NCBI GenBank assembly: GCA_905221605.1
Contig: CAJNDS010002819.1
Span: 40,001-102,000 of the forward strand
Length of the DNA: 62,000 nt
Source of the DNA: Symbiodinium natans
Lineage: Eukaryota; Sar; Dinophyceae; Suessiales; Symbiodiniaceae
Direction of reading: 5' to 3'
The position numbers and the translations under genes were made by a program. Below are positions 34,781 through 46,800 of the stretch, piece after piece (the first letter of the stretch is position 1; every line of letters starts with the position of its first letter). The notes under the pieces are model-generated. The model was given only the letters and a program-made list of their open reading frames with translations. It made no database searches and was not told where the DNA came from.

Positions 34781-34819
<39 letters not shown>

Positions 34820-34900
34820 ATGTATTTTTCTGTATATACATATATACACATATATATATATGTATATGTATATATATATATATGCATATATATATATATG

Positions 34901-34933
<33 letters not shown>

Positions 34934-34945
34934 GTATGCATATAT
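34725..34945. repeat. (TATATG)n microsatellite
   Basis: About 220 bp of tatatg and tatata hexamers. ORFs on both strands of Tyr/Ile/Met/His are artefacts. Confidence 0.93.
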
Positions 34946-35458
34946 ATACACACACATATGGCTCTCAAGAACCTGTCTTGCCACTCCATTTATGCACTGC
35001 CCAGAAGCAAACCACAGAGGCCCATTGCATCAGGCATTGCGCTCCCTGGCACGAGGGATGTGTTCAGGTCGCGTGGAGTGTCGGGAGCTTTTGTTGGGTG
35101 ATCAAAGTCTGGGGCTGTCTTCTCGGGTTCGGCTTGGTGTGACCTTTGTGAGTGCACTATTTTTGCTCTTAGACTTCGTTCTTGGCAATGTCAGTCGGCG
35201 ACTTCGGAAGCATGTGTGGGGGGGGGGGGGGGGGGGATGGCTGCGCTCTTGTGATTGCAGGGTAGGCTGGCCTCATCCGGGTTCGCTTTGTCGATGTCGT
35301 GGTGTCTTCTTCTCCTTCAAAAGAGATCTCGAAGGTTTCTGGATCACATGGTGGATCAGCTGAACTCCCACGCGCAGCTGCGGGTGTCCCTTCAGGCATC
35401 GGGAGATCGGGAAGTCGCCTGCCATCTCCATCTGCTCAGCACCTCTCATTGCTCTAAG

Positions 35459-35523
35459 CATCTTGCTCAGCATCTTGCTCAGCATCTTGCTCGGCATGTT
35501 GCTCAGCATGTTGCTCAGCATCT
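35459..35523. repeat. 12-bp repeat, 5 copies
   Basis: Unit gcatcttgctca, then two copies with gcatgttgctca. One + frame reads it as repeats of A-Q-H-L. Confidence 0.85.
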
Positions 35524-36247
35524 CTCAGCCCCTCTCTTCCTTCCTCTCTTTCTCGCTTCCTCTCTTCGAGTTCCTTTTTGGTGCTCTTTCAAAGAGGTCT
35601 GGCTGGGTGACGCCTGTATCGAGCCGCATTCCAACGAGTCCCGGGCCTCGGGGTGCGACGGCCAGGCCGGTGGTTTTTCCAGAAACCCGCTCACATCATA
35701 CCCAGTGGTTTCGGTAGTGAGTCACAAGATGGGACATGTATTGGGGGTAGGCTGGTTTCGCTGTGCTTTCTCTGTGCTTTCCTGTGGAGGTTGTGGCTCT
35801 GGCCGGCGCCGCCTTGGGTGCCGCCGTGAAGGAGAGGGCAGTGGTGTGGCGCGGGTTTCCATTGGCCCTGCCTATGTACTCGTATACATGTGCAATCATG
35901 TGCATATATATATATATATAGATAGATAGATATATGTGTATGAGCTTGTCCCGTGCGCCAGCGCCACGCTTCGGTGGCTAAATTCGCGCCGGAAGAAGGA
36001 AGGAAGAGAAAGATCTGCAGAGGACCCTGCCATGGCTGCCCTGGGGCCTCCGCGTTTTCATGAAAGCCACCTGTTTGTTTGACTCATGCTACCTATATGT
36101 GCCCCTAACATGTCTTTATTTCTTGCACAAGCCTTCATATACCCACTTTGTGTCACTTGGAGGGCTTAACATGTATGTACATAAACTTTACGTGTGAACA
36201 TGCAGCCCCTCCATGTGATTGTAGCTGTATCTTTTTGGTCTCTTACA

Positions 36248-36278
36248 CATTCTAGCATGTTCTAGAACATGATAGCTG
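36248..36278. other. 16-bp perfect palindrome
   Basis: catgttctagaacatg at 36256-36271 is its own reverse complement. It lies in non-coding DNA between weak features. It could be a protein-binding site, but nothing else supports that. Confidence 0.5.
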
Positions 36279-36685
36279 TATTTCTCCACAGGGTATAGGT
36301 TAGAGGTTCAGGACTCCCTGCAACACACTATAATAAGAAAGAGGTAAGGAAGGACAGCTATTGGGACAGCCGCACTTATCATGTGCAGTTCACTAGCATA
36401 GATGTCTTTATTCGTGCTCCAAAGCCGATTTATGTATTGTGAGTTGCCCTTATACACTCTGAAAGTGTGTGTGTGTGTGTGTGGGTTGCTCAGTCTGTCT
36501 TGTTTTCTGTTTGTCACTTCCCTTACAGATCCTTACATTCATATAGCACTGAAAAAGCCTGTTGGAAGCAAAGCTCCGGCTTGTCATTCACAACCGTAGT
36601 ATATATATCTATATATATATATATATATACATATATCTGTTCACGAAAAGTTTATCTGCAAAAGCTGCCCTGGAAGACTTGCAAG

Positions 36686-36910
36686 GGCGTTTACAAGTAT
36701 CTCCACAGCTGTGTTCCCATGAAACTGGTGAGCTTTAAGCATTTGATGGGCTCTACAGCCGGTTGATGTATACGTATGAGGCCGGTCCGAGGCCTCCTTC
36801 GGTTGAACTTCAGGGCGCGATGAGTTTGCTTGCCCGCTGGAGACTAACATCAGCTTGCAATGTCGATTTGCCGCCGTTCTGAGGGGTTCCTATCACAGCT
36901 GCGACTTGTC
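36686..36910 (+). CDS. Possible upstream exons of gene G
   Basis: Two AG/G-started frames: 36686-36727 (GVYKYLHSCVPMKL, then a GTGAGC donor) and from 36884 (GFLSQLRLVIARQPYHLQ). Composition is protein-like, but they were not joined to each other or to 37884. They could be 5' exons of gene G or chance. Confidence 0.25.
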
Positions 36911-37883
36911 ATTGCCCGCCAACCATACCATTTACAAGACGAGCGGATCACCGTGGAAGGCTTGGACGTTCCAAGCTGCGTCGCTCGGAGGGAATGTAAG
37001 AGAATTGGCGCGTGAAAACACCTGTATAAATTACAGGTGTCTAACGCTAGACGGCAACATCTGCGCAGAGCGGTGTGCTCAAAAACACCCACCTAAGACT
37101 ACTTGTTTTTGGGGAGCCGGGGAGGAGGCGGGGGGGGGGGGGACACGCAGCCTTTACATCCCCTCCCCCACCCCCAGAGGCCCCCAAGACGGAGAGGTTT
37201 ATAAGCACCTGGCTTGTTTGTACGCTGGGCTTGTTTTACACAAAGCGCCCAAGTTGTCAACCGGTTACCATGAACATGCGACTGCCATGCAGACGATGAG
37301 ACCCTACGTCCGAAAACAATATGCATCTCAGCCCGCCGTGGAGATTACGCATTCCCTGTAGCAATTGTAGGTTTGGACTTGCAGCAAGCTGCGTAAAAAT
37401 GCGGGCTCCTTCTTGTACATGTATATGAATTGCTTTCTTGGTTGTGTATTCTCCTGTTTTGTGTGCAGTTGTGTGTGTGTGTGTGTGTGTGTGTGCAGTT
37501 GTGTGTGTGTGTGTGTGTGTGTGTGACCTGCGTGGCAAGCCCCCCACAAGTAGCGAAGCCCAGCTTTCCATGGAATCTTGAAAGACTCGCCCAGACACAT
37601 GAGCTGCTTGGAGAATCCCGGTGGAATGTTTTGAGCGCGGGCATTAACGCCATGTAGGAGCTGCTGGACGGCGCGCATGGGCAACGCAGGAGCGGGCTTA
37701 CTTTTGATGGTGTTCGCCCATTTCGCCCAAATAGCCCTATTCACTCCGCATCGTTGTGAAAAACACCGAGGGCCAATGGCGGATCTTTTCGCTTCTGCGC
37801 GCCGCTGGATGAGGCCGTGGGGATGGCACATGGCAAAGGGATGGCACGGGGCAGGGGGCAACACGGAGGCGTGGAGGAGTGAG

Positions 37884-40800
37884 GAGACCTGACGGGACTC
37901 GCCGAGGCCTTCACAGATCTCCGACTGGAGTTCCCCCAGCTGGGAGAGAAGGCCCAGATCTCCTCATCTGTTCTCTCTAAAAGGAGAGGTGCATCCGTGG
38001 TGAGTCAGTGGAGTTTCGGGAGGGTTTGAGAGAAATCGAGCCAAACGTAGCAAAACTCTGTCTCTTGCTTTTCTGGTTTCCCGGGCGTTTCTTCGTTTCT
38101 TCGGACCTGAGGCGCTCGGCACGGAGATTGACTTGGCCCCCTATGGCCCCTCGGCGTAAGGAACAAACAACCCGGAAGCTTCCCCATGTAGGTTTTTTCT
38201 TCTTTGAGGGGGGCCGGGGGGTGGGGGCGAGTAAAAAAAAGGCTTCCCCAACCTCAGCTCTGCTTTCCATCCTCAGATCGGTTCGACGGTGAAGGCCCCC
38301 CCCCCCTCCCAGGCTGCTTTCCACGTGGTGGCCGCCGACAGATTGGCTCCTTTCGTGCCCTCAGACCCGCCAACGTCCAGCATGAGATGGTAGAGTCCTC
38401 TCCTGTGTGAGGTTTATGGGGTGCAGTTCGGGGCCGGAGGTTAGCTGACTCCCCGTTGAACGCCACCCATCTTCTACATGCTACCCCTTCCAAAGCCCCC
38501 GACAAGAGCTATTCTGGAATGTCCCTGCAGGTACCGAGCTGACAGAGGTCTTTCTGCATGCCTTTGCCGAGGCTTTAGGCGCGTCGCTCAAGGTGCGACG
38601 GGTGCCGGTGCTTTCTGATGCCTGCTCGGGACAAGTAGATGAAGCTCTCAGGCCTTTTGTAGAGAGTTGGGGCTCAATGACATGTGCTTTCTCGGACTCG
38701 GTTTGCATTAATCAGATGCAGGCAGCTGCCAAGAGGCAATGTGAGGGCACCAGCTCTTTACAGTTGGGGCCCTCGTAACAGGAACTTTAAGATGGATTGC
38801 GTGATGTCAGACAGCCCCATCTCGAGCGATGCATCGAGCAACAGGTCGGCCTTAAGTATCCAGAGCTTTCCTAATTGATAATAGTCTGAAGCGCTGACGC
38901 CTCAAATCTTTACCGCAATTTACACCACTTTGCTGTTTCTCTGCTTTCGAGCGAAAGGTCCGCAAGGTCCGTGGCGACAACGCCCATCACATAGTCGAGG
39001 CTTGACGATCTCATGTTGAGGATGGCAGTGTGCAAGCTTGACTAAGAATTTTGGTACCTTTCCGTACCAGTAGTCAGTAGCGCAGTTGGAGGTCTTTCCA
39101 GAGAATCAGCTTGAAGCTAAGTGTCAGCATGATGCCGCGGACACCCTACAAGCCCTGCGTCCCACAAGCCCTAAACTGCATTGAGTTTGCTCTTTGCTTT
39201 GGGTGGTCAGTGCTGGGCGAGGCCACCTTCAAGAGCCTGGCGCGGTGCCTTCGCAGCGCCCTCGACGCCTTCAGCGGCGCTTCCGAAGGAGCCTTCGCCT
39301 TCGCCTCGGCGGCAAAGCCAAGGCGTGGCGGGAAGCAGCGCAGCACCAAGGCGCGGAAACGAAGGGGAGGACCTAGAGCAGCATCTGGGCAAGCTTTTGG
39401 CAGTGCCCAAGATCTCTGCTGGTGTTCGGGGGGGCAGAGATGGGCACATTCGGGCATTGCGGCGGGTGGCGATGACTACAGGCAGTTGCGAAGTCCTTGC
39501 GTAGCCTTCCACTGAGAATGCAGAGGTTTGATAGCGAGGAGACACCCTCCAAAGCCCATCCTGTGAAGCCATAAGAGCAGGAGACGAGCATTGACGTCTC
39601 AATTGATCTTGACACGGCTGCTGAAGCTGATGCCAACGGGCTGCTCATCGCAAGAAGCAGGCTTGAACTTGGATAGCCACTCTTAGGCGAAAGCATGGAC
39701 CTGAGCTGCTGAGTGGATGTGGGTTCTGGACGACATTGGGTAACGGAGATTATCTGAGGCTCGCCACTGGGCTCCGCTTCCTCGACGTGCTGATCGGGCG
39801 GTTACGGGCTGCGGCTGGCGTGGGCTTGCGCGCCTGCTGCCGAGGCCCACGGCTCCCTTCCTGTTGGATTATGGATGTTGCCTGTGCTCATCGTACTTCC
39901 CCCCTCAGCCCTGACGGGCACAGTGCAGGGCTGCACGTGCTCAGGGGACACCTGGATCGATGACCATCACAGCACTGAGGACGTGATGATCACGGTCGCC
40001 TGCCGAGATCCGAGGGGGTGCGGGCAGGCTGTGGGGTAGTGATGGGCAGGCCGTCAGCGCGGTTGTATTGTCGGGTGAAAATCATTCGGGGAGCATCTCC
40101 GTATCCGTCGGCATCACAAAGGAAGAGAGGCAGCATAAGGGAACGGAAAGGACCAGTAGCAGGGTTCTGGATGCCTGGTGTACTGTAGAAGCTGCCAGAG
40201 GCCACTTACCCGACAGCTAAGAAAGGTGAACCGGTTTCTGTGATTCCTTGAGGCCTGTGTTGTCTTTTTCGGTTTTTTTTATATTCAGTTCTTCTGGGAG
40301 GTCGGCAAGGGCTTGGCTGAAGCGCTGGGCGATAAGGCCAGGCAATTGCGTCTGAGGCGTTTCCATTTGCCCGAGACTCTTTCGTCCTATGCCGGATGCA
40401 TCTCCCTCGTTCCGAAAGCTTTCATGAACTCTCATGTTTCCGAGATTTGGTGGGTCGTTGGAGGCCGGCTGCACACGCATGGCGTGGGCCGAAGGCGCCG
40501 AGGGTGCTGCGCAGGCTGGCTCTTGGGAACCACGGGCGTGCAAGATTCTCCAAGAATTTGCCGCGTCTACAGAGTGACGCAAGAAACGTGCGTTGCAAGA
40601 AGCGGTTTCTATTGGAGTTTGGAACTCTCAAAAATCCGTCAAAGCGCATGCCTCGTAACGTGGTGGAGATGCAGCGAGATCCCAGGTGCTCTGCGTGATG
40701 GACCTCTCAAACCGGCCTTCCTTCTGCCGCTGAGACTTCGTGGTGTTTTGTTTGGGATGTTTGGCGGATGACAGAGGATACCCTATTGATACATAAGTAT

Positions 40801-41993
40801 TGATATGCTCGGGGTCATGAGCGCCGAATTTGTTCCCACTGCTGCAGCGATGTGATGTTATGAGAAGGGCTGATGCAGCCTGGAAAGTGTTCTCGTGCCG
40901 CTATAGCGCCAAAGGCAGCGATCTGCGGCTGCATGCGAAAGACGAAGAATTCGTCGACGATGTGTCCGTGGAGAGTCTCGGCATGCAGCGTGTTTCCAAG
41001 ATGCCCTGATCTTCCGGTAGGAGTTGCAACGAAACTAAAGAGTTTGGGGGGGCGGGAACACCTTCAGTTGATCCTGCCAAGTGAAGTTCAGAGCCAGAAA
41101 GCATCAGATGGATTATGCTTGGTCTTGCAGGATGGTGCCCCTGCTAGAGCCAGAAATGAGAAAAATAGACGTAAGTCCGAAGATCGTTCCGATCATGCTG
41201 CAGCCGTCCATGAGAGGATGATCCACCACTGTTTCGAGTCCTTCGCCAGTGCCTCGGAAAGCTTTTCGCGCGACTCCGCCTTAGAATAGAGCTTCTGCGA
41301 AGATCTCGCTCATACCTCATACTCCTCTTGGCGGGAGTGCTTTCAAATGGTCACTCCTTCGAGCTGCGGAACCCAATTTATGTAATTGCCTTAATTGCCC
41401 GCTTGCATTGAGTATAGAAGTCCGGCTCTGACGATGAACAGCTGTGATCGGGCGTCATTTGGACAGTGCTTCGGAAGGTCATGAACGGGCTCATGACCGT
41501 GCACCTGCTGCAGGCGCTCCAGAGTCAGAGTGCAGCGGGTGTGCAGTATCATGGCAAGACTTGTGACGCTACTAGGCCCCGGTTCGTGCACGCTTATCCA
41601 AATCGCGCTCGGTCCCACCTTTTGAGGCTTTTGCATCGTCCCACTGACGTGAGAAACGTAGAATGGGGCTCTTCGTGCTGACGTGGTGCTCCCTCAAGTG
41701 CTGAACTGCGCTGTTTGGCCTGGGATCGCGCGTGCTCGCACAGTTCCATCTGAGAGCAGGGCCTCGCCCCAACTGCCCCGCCCCGCCCTAAAGCCCTTTC
41801 CCTCTTCGCAAGACTCTGCGCCGAGGCGCCCGAAGCAACGGCGGCGTCCGCTCGAGAGGTGGCGCTTGCCGCGGCGGAGGCAGTGGCCGAGGGCTTCTCT
41901 GGGACCCGAATAGTGAAAAGAGCCGTTCGGGAGGGGTCAAAGCCACAAGTGGAGAAGTGTGAAAGGATGCGGAAGGTTTTGAGTGAATGTTGA
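37884..41993 (+). CDS. Gene G: unidentified intron-rich gene, 3' part
   Basis: Exons with AG/G acceptors and agreeing phases: 37884-37951 (LAEAFTDLRLEFPQLGEK), 38313-38379 (FHVVAADRLAPFVPSDPP), 38531-38592 (TELTEVFLHAFAEALGASLK), then after an unresolved gap 39581-39649 (DVSIDLDTAAEADANGLL), from 40289 or 40301 (VGKGLAEALGDK), 40515-40685 (KKRFLLEFGTLKNPSK), 40868-40984 (KDEEFVDDVSVESLGM), 41217-41250 (MIHHCFESFAS) and 41826-41993 (SAREVALAAAEAVAEGF, then TGA). Donors are GC or GT. The last four exons join unambiguously. The protein is helical, Ala/Leu/Glu-rich and soluble-looking, with no signal peptide seen because the start is missing. I do not recognise it. Exon 41217-41250 has a near-copy at about 53596. 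Confidence 0.5.
39111..39515 (+). CDS. Ambiguous open region, possible basic exon of gene G
   Basis: All six frames are unusually open here because of GC-rich sequence. The + frame after the AG/G acceptor near 39220 reads TFKSLARCLRSALDAF and then a basic run (KPRRGGKQRSTKARKRR) resembling a nuclear localisation signal. Another + frame and one - frame are equally long. It lies between resolved exons of gene G and might supply its missing middle, but I could not fix a splice join. Confidence 0.25.
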   Translation: MKLSVSMMPRTPYKPCVPQALNCIEFALCFGWSVLGEATFKSLARCLRSALDAFSGASEGAFAFASAAKPRRGGKQRSTKARKRRGGPRAASGQAFGSAQDLCWCSGGQRWAHSGIAAGGDDYRQLRSPCVAFH

Positions 41994-42715
41994 GTTGTCC
42001 TGAGTGCCTTGCCCCCCAGGCCCTGGGAAGCGCGTTGAAGCAGCGGCTTGCTTCGCATTTTTCGCCGTCTTGGGGAGTCTGGGCTTAGAGATGCCGCCTC
42101 AAGTCCTGGTCCCCGCAGCCTTTGAAACAGGTTTGTGAGGGCTGTGAGCCCGCACTCGAACAAGAATCTCGTGGAATTTTGTGTAAGCTCGAATTGGCGC
42201 CTCACAGCTTTGCCGCAAACTTTGCCCACACCGAGAAGACCCAAAAGACCCTGAGGTGCGTCCTTCTGGACCCGCGGCGGGCCGGGATGACGGCGAGCTC
42301 GAAGGGCACGCTGTCGACGTAGGGCCGACAGGACCTCGAAAAAAAAATGGCGGAGTGCTGTGCTGTTTCCGTGCTGTTTCCGTGCTGGCTGTGCAGGCCA
42401 GGTGGCCAGGCTAGAAAGCCAGTCCGATCGGGTAAAGAAACCAAAAACGAGGCCGCCGAAGGGCGGCAAAAGGCCAAAGCTTCCGGCTGCTCGCATGGCA
42501 AGTCTATAAAACGGGGAGACCATGCTGACCACCTGCATCAAGCCTGCATCCTTGTGGGCCCAAGCCGGTTTCAATTTTTTATCTACCTCCCCTCCATCCA
42601 ACATCCTTGTGCCCTTCGAAGCACCCATACGTGAATTGGAAACATTCTGTTCAAGTCTGTCTTTTGTGTCATTCTTTTCGTGCTTCTGCTTCTCTCTGCG
42701 CAGTCCGAGCAGCAT
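41594..42715 (-). CDS. 373-codon antisense ORF, doubtful
   Basis: An ATG-started - strand frame runs 373 codons without stop. It overlaps the last exon of gene G (41826-41993) and ends 27 bp before the start of gene A. The predicted protein has no domain I know; Arg, Ala, Ser and Leu dominate, and the part opposite the gene G exon is Ala/Ser-rich, as expected for a shadow frame. No promoter can be seen. Length alone makes it unusual, so it is recorded, but exon evidence on the + strand makes a real antisense gene less likely. Confidence 0.2.
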   Translation of the reverse strand: MLLGLRREKQKHEKNDTKDRLEQNVSNSRMGASKGTRMLDGGEVDKKLKPAWAHKDAGLMQVVSMVSPFYRLAMRAAGSFGLLPPFGGLVFGFFTRSDWLSSLATWPAQPARKQHGNSTALRHFFFEVLSALRRQRALRARRHPGPPRVQKDAPQGLLGLLGVGKVCGKAVRRQFELTQNSTRFLFECGLTALTNLFQRLRGPGLEAASLSPDSPRRRKMRSKPLLQRASQGLGGKALRTTQHSLKTFRILSHFSTCGFDPSRTALFTIRVPEKPSATASAAASATSRADAAVASGASAQSLAKRERALGRGGAVGARPCSQMELCEHARSQAKQRSSALEGAPRQHEEPHSTFLTSVGRCKSLKRWDRARFG

Positions 42716-42741
42716 CCCCGAGGTTTTGGGAGCACCGAGTT

Positions 42742-43850
42742 ATGCCTGCGCCTGTCGTTTTGGGCGTTCTTCTCCTCGTGTTCCCGGAATGCTTGTTGGG
42801 CTACAAGGTTCTTTCCAATGAAGCAAAGACGGCCAGCTTTTGCCAGCAGCAGCCCACCCGGTCGAGCCCAGTAGAATGTGCTGACGTCCTCCAAGAGGTC
42901 ACGTGCGACACAACCTGGTCGAGCGCGTGCCCGGGGCTGGAGAATCCGCTCGGCAGCGAGTTCAACGATGCGAAGATCTCCGTGCTTTGTGAAGACTTGT
43001 GCACCCAAAAGGCGGGGCTTGGAGTGGTGTACTCATTCCTTCATGTATGTGCACACTGTTCGCCGAGCGAGAGACAGCGAGAAAGAGACAAAGATCAACA
43101 TCAAAGGGGGCCCTAAATCAAACTGACCAATGCGTCTTGAGCCGCCCGGCTCTCACCACGGACAGACCGGCGGGCCAGCGTGGCCGGAGCCTTCCCTCTT
43201 GGTGGGTTCCTTCGCTGTGCAAAGAAAAAGACTTCTCTCCATGGTTGTTGGGGAGAACGGCTGTGAGGTTTAGGGGGAAACCCCACGATGTATGTCACTC
43301 GTCACAATGCAGAACAAGTCAGGTGTCGACAACCTTTGACGCCGGCTTGGCCCATATCCGGAGAGTTTAAGATAGGCGGGCAGGAATGAAAGGCATAAAC
43401 ATTTTTTTTGTGTAATTCGCGGGGGGGGATGCCTGACATGCACGTTTTTCCTGCCTGACCCAGAAGGGAAATACATGCCTTCTTGCATGGTCCTTGGTTA
43501 CGGGTATTCGTGCCTGCTTATTGGGGGGAAGACTCCCTTTGGGTGCCAAGTCAGTGTGCGTTTCCCCGTTGTTCGCTCAGTCTCACGCCGACTCTCAGTG
43601 ACGATCCGGGCGCGCCCAGTGCGCGATGGCCACTTCCCTGGCCTTCATGCCCTGCACAAGAAGAAGAAGAAGAAGAAGAAGAAGAAGAAGAAGAAGAAGA
43701 AGAAAAAGAAGAAGTTGGTGGAGAGAGAGCGAGAGAGCGNNNNNNNNNNNNNNNNNNNNNNNNNNNNNNNNNNNNNNNNNNNNNNNNNNNNNNNNNNNNN
43801 NNNNNNNNNNNNNNNNNNNNNNNNNNNNNNNNNNNNNNNAAGAAGAAGAG

Positions 43851-43884
<34 letters not shown>

Positions 43885-46800
43885 AAGAAGAAGAAGAAGA
43901 AGAAGAAGAAGAAGAAGAAGAAGAAGAAGAAGAAGAAGAAGAAGAAGAAGAAGAAGAAGAAGAAGAAGAATAAGAAGAAAGAGACAGAGCGAGAGGGGCG
44001 AACTCTCCGCTGAGCAGAAGCAGAATAGAGCGAGACAGCGAGACGCGACCTCAAGTCCTAGAACGGAATCCGTCGGTGTTATTTGTGGTGATTCCCTCTT
44101 TTCTAGACGTTCCCCTTGAGAGGTCGCTCTTTCCGAGCTGGACAACGACGACCCACGCCTTGCCACGGCCAAGTCCCACATGGAATGCTTCGACGACATG
44201 ATCGAGAAGGAGAGATTCGGAGAGATGGGGGACGCGAGAGAAAACTCCTAAGGGGGGACACTTCAAGCCGTGTTGGTGTGCGTTCGAGTCAAACGAGGGG
44301 ACGACTCCAGATTTTTCCGCATTTGCTCCGATTTGCTCTGTTGGAAGCTCTTTTTCGAAGCCGCAGGCTGAAGAGGCGGAGGACCACGCCGCCGCGAAGC
44401 GTTTGAGGAAGCTCATGGCCGGAGAGGTCGCAGTTGATGTCAAGAAGATTGCGATGCTCGGCGATCCGCTACTGCTTGTGCTCTTGTGCTTTTCTTGACT
44501 CGGCGGAGTGTTGTACGTTCCGGTGTCAAGAAATGTCAGTTGTTCTTCATGCTTCTCCTGTTGCTTTGAGGATTCTGAGCCCGGACGATGAAGAGTCGAT
44601 CGAGGGCAATCTTCTCGCTGCTCAAGAGGTTGCAGTAACAGAGGTGAAGGAGCAATTCGCGAGCGAGACGGAAGAGGTCCTGTCGGCAATGGAAATCTCC
44701 GACGAGACCGTAAAGGAGCCCAAAAGGCAGAAGCAATAAGTGCGTGATCTGAATGCACCACTCAAGTCACTCATTCTGTACTTACGTAGCGCTCGTATGC
44801 AGAGTTTGTGGAAGAATGCAAGCGCAGTGCATTGCGGAATTTGCCCCCCTCCTCCCCCCTGTTTTGCGTGAAGACGCTCCCTCCGCTCTCCGCGGTCTTC
44901 ACTTCTCGGGCCCCCCGTCCCCCATGGCGTGCCCGTCCGCGATCTGCTGCAAAGCACCGTAGAGCACCGCGGGCGACCCGTCCAGAAGGCGAAATAGGGA
45001 AGCGACATGTTGAAAGAAAGGCCCTCTGTTGAGCCCAAGCTGCCATTGAAAGACAATAACTAATCATAACTACAAGTACTAAAGTGACCACCCACAAGCT
45101 CAGATGGTAAGCTGCACTCCCGCCACAATTAGTGCGCTAGTGCTAGGCCCACCTGGAATCGTTGAGTAGCTGGCTCCGGCCCAATAAGAACAGTCTGTTT
45201 TGATCTGTAGTCATGAACCCCTTCAATTCTCTTTCCTTTTTTTTGGAGCCCTCGAGGAGTACACGGCCACCTTGGAAGAGGTGGCGAATTCTTGCGGCGA
45301 TGGCGAGGAAGCAAAGTCCATTGCCGAGGATTCAACGGACCTCCTCCACCACATGCATCTTAGCCATAAAATTGCTGTGCATTTTGCGGGCTTTTGGAGA
45401 TTTAAGAAGACATGCCAGTCAGCCAGTCAAGCTCGTTGCTCGGATTTCGAAAACGATGGCTTTTTGTTGATTTTTCACTACACAAAAGCCAACAAGGCAG
45501 GATGGGCACAAGACAGAGAGCGAGTTGGCCCAGATTCAGCACGAGGAAATCTATTTGGACAAACGATGCAGTGTGGAGAAGGTTAACGTAGATTATTTCA
45601 TCAAGACTATGAAGGTGAAGTATGGCTCTGCAAAGTGCGGAAGCTCTCTGCTCCAGACAGCCCACCAGCAATTGGCTGACGATCTGCCCCTTCGTTCAAG
45701 TCAAAGGCGATTCACAGTTTTTGGGAAGAGGCATCCGTAGCATGGGGGGAGCCACTTTTTTGTCTTGCGACTGTGTCTTTGCGTTCCTTTGTTAAGAAGG
45801 GACGGCGCAACAAACGACAACGATTCTACTTCCCACTGTGCATGGGTGCAACGAGGTCTCACAAGGTGGATCAGCAAGCCAAGCAAGTTCTTGCCCTCCA
45901 CACGAAGGAGACAGAGATGCAATTCCTTGTGCGACTCCCTAAAGGCTTGAATTTGACTGAGAATTTTGGCCTTGGGAATGTTCTGTTGGGATCGGAATTT
46001 GCAGGAGAACCAGCTGGGCCATCGTTTTGTGCGTCACCTCAAGCTCGCCCTTGGCGGTGACCACTCCCATCCGGAGCTTGCTGACTTCTACGAGGACTTC
46101 GCAGAGATCGCCAGAGGCAACCTGACGCAGGGCCAGCGTGCGCGCCTTCAGCACTTGGACCAGCACCCACACTGGCAGCAAAAGCGGACCTCCGTGCGTT
46201 GCGGTGTGGACGAGCGAACGAAGAGCGCCGACATCCTGAAGGACTACAAGCAGTGCATCTGCGATGCAGTGGAGTCCGTGATGGTGTGCCAGCTGCATCA
46301 TTTGCAGGCCTTGAAGGACAACTCGAAGCACATGAGCCAGAAGCTCAGCAGAGGCGTAGCTTTAGCCAGGCAGAAGGAGGAGAAGAAGCAGACTGCCGTT
46401 GTCGCCAGGGACCACCAGAACAACGAGCTCGTCACGCAGGCGGACTCTGACTTGGCATTCAACATGTCCGTGAATGGCACGCATCATTTGGCGAAGGGTG
46501 CTTGGTTCGCGCCTTGCACAAGCGGCTTCGTCTCTGGAACCTTCTGTGTTGGCGACAACTGCTTCACCTATCCTCTTCCAGCATATGACAGCAAGAACGG
46601 TTGGGTCAAGGAGGCCCAGAGCGGAACGGGCGTGTTCCTCTGGTTCAGGAACCTGGTCAACAACCACGGCCGAAAACCCGTCACCTGGCTTCCAAGGTAG
46701 CGTCCCAAACCTAAGAGAGAATTCCCGTGCGAACAAAACCGCCCAAAATTGAAGTGCCTCCAAGGTACCTTGCATTTCCGCAACGGCGACCTTCTGTCTT

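Larger units (their letters stand above)
30574..36685. other. Intergenic, little recognisable
   Basis: After the channel stop no gene could be chained. One possible exon follows an AG/G acceptor at 31111 (VRIDTTRDLPRATAALL). A short repeat (gcggaacga, 4 copies) lies at about 30823-30852, and TA microsatellites lie at 31612-31650, 34725-34945, 35902-35935 and 36600-36632. A 12-bp repeat (gcatcttgctca) is at 35459-35523. Weak ORFs at 34075-34542 and 35255-35929 carry no domain. The stretch probably contains intergenic DNA plus 5' introns of the next gene. Confidence 0.4.

Noticed and set aside
44051-44761. 236-codon - strand ORF
   Set aside because: It is the shadow of exons 2-4 of gene A, which are supported by alignment with gene B on the + strand.
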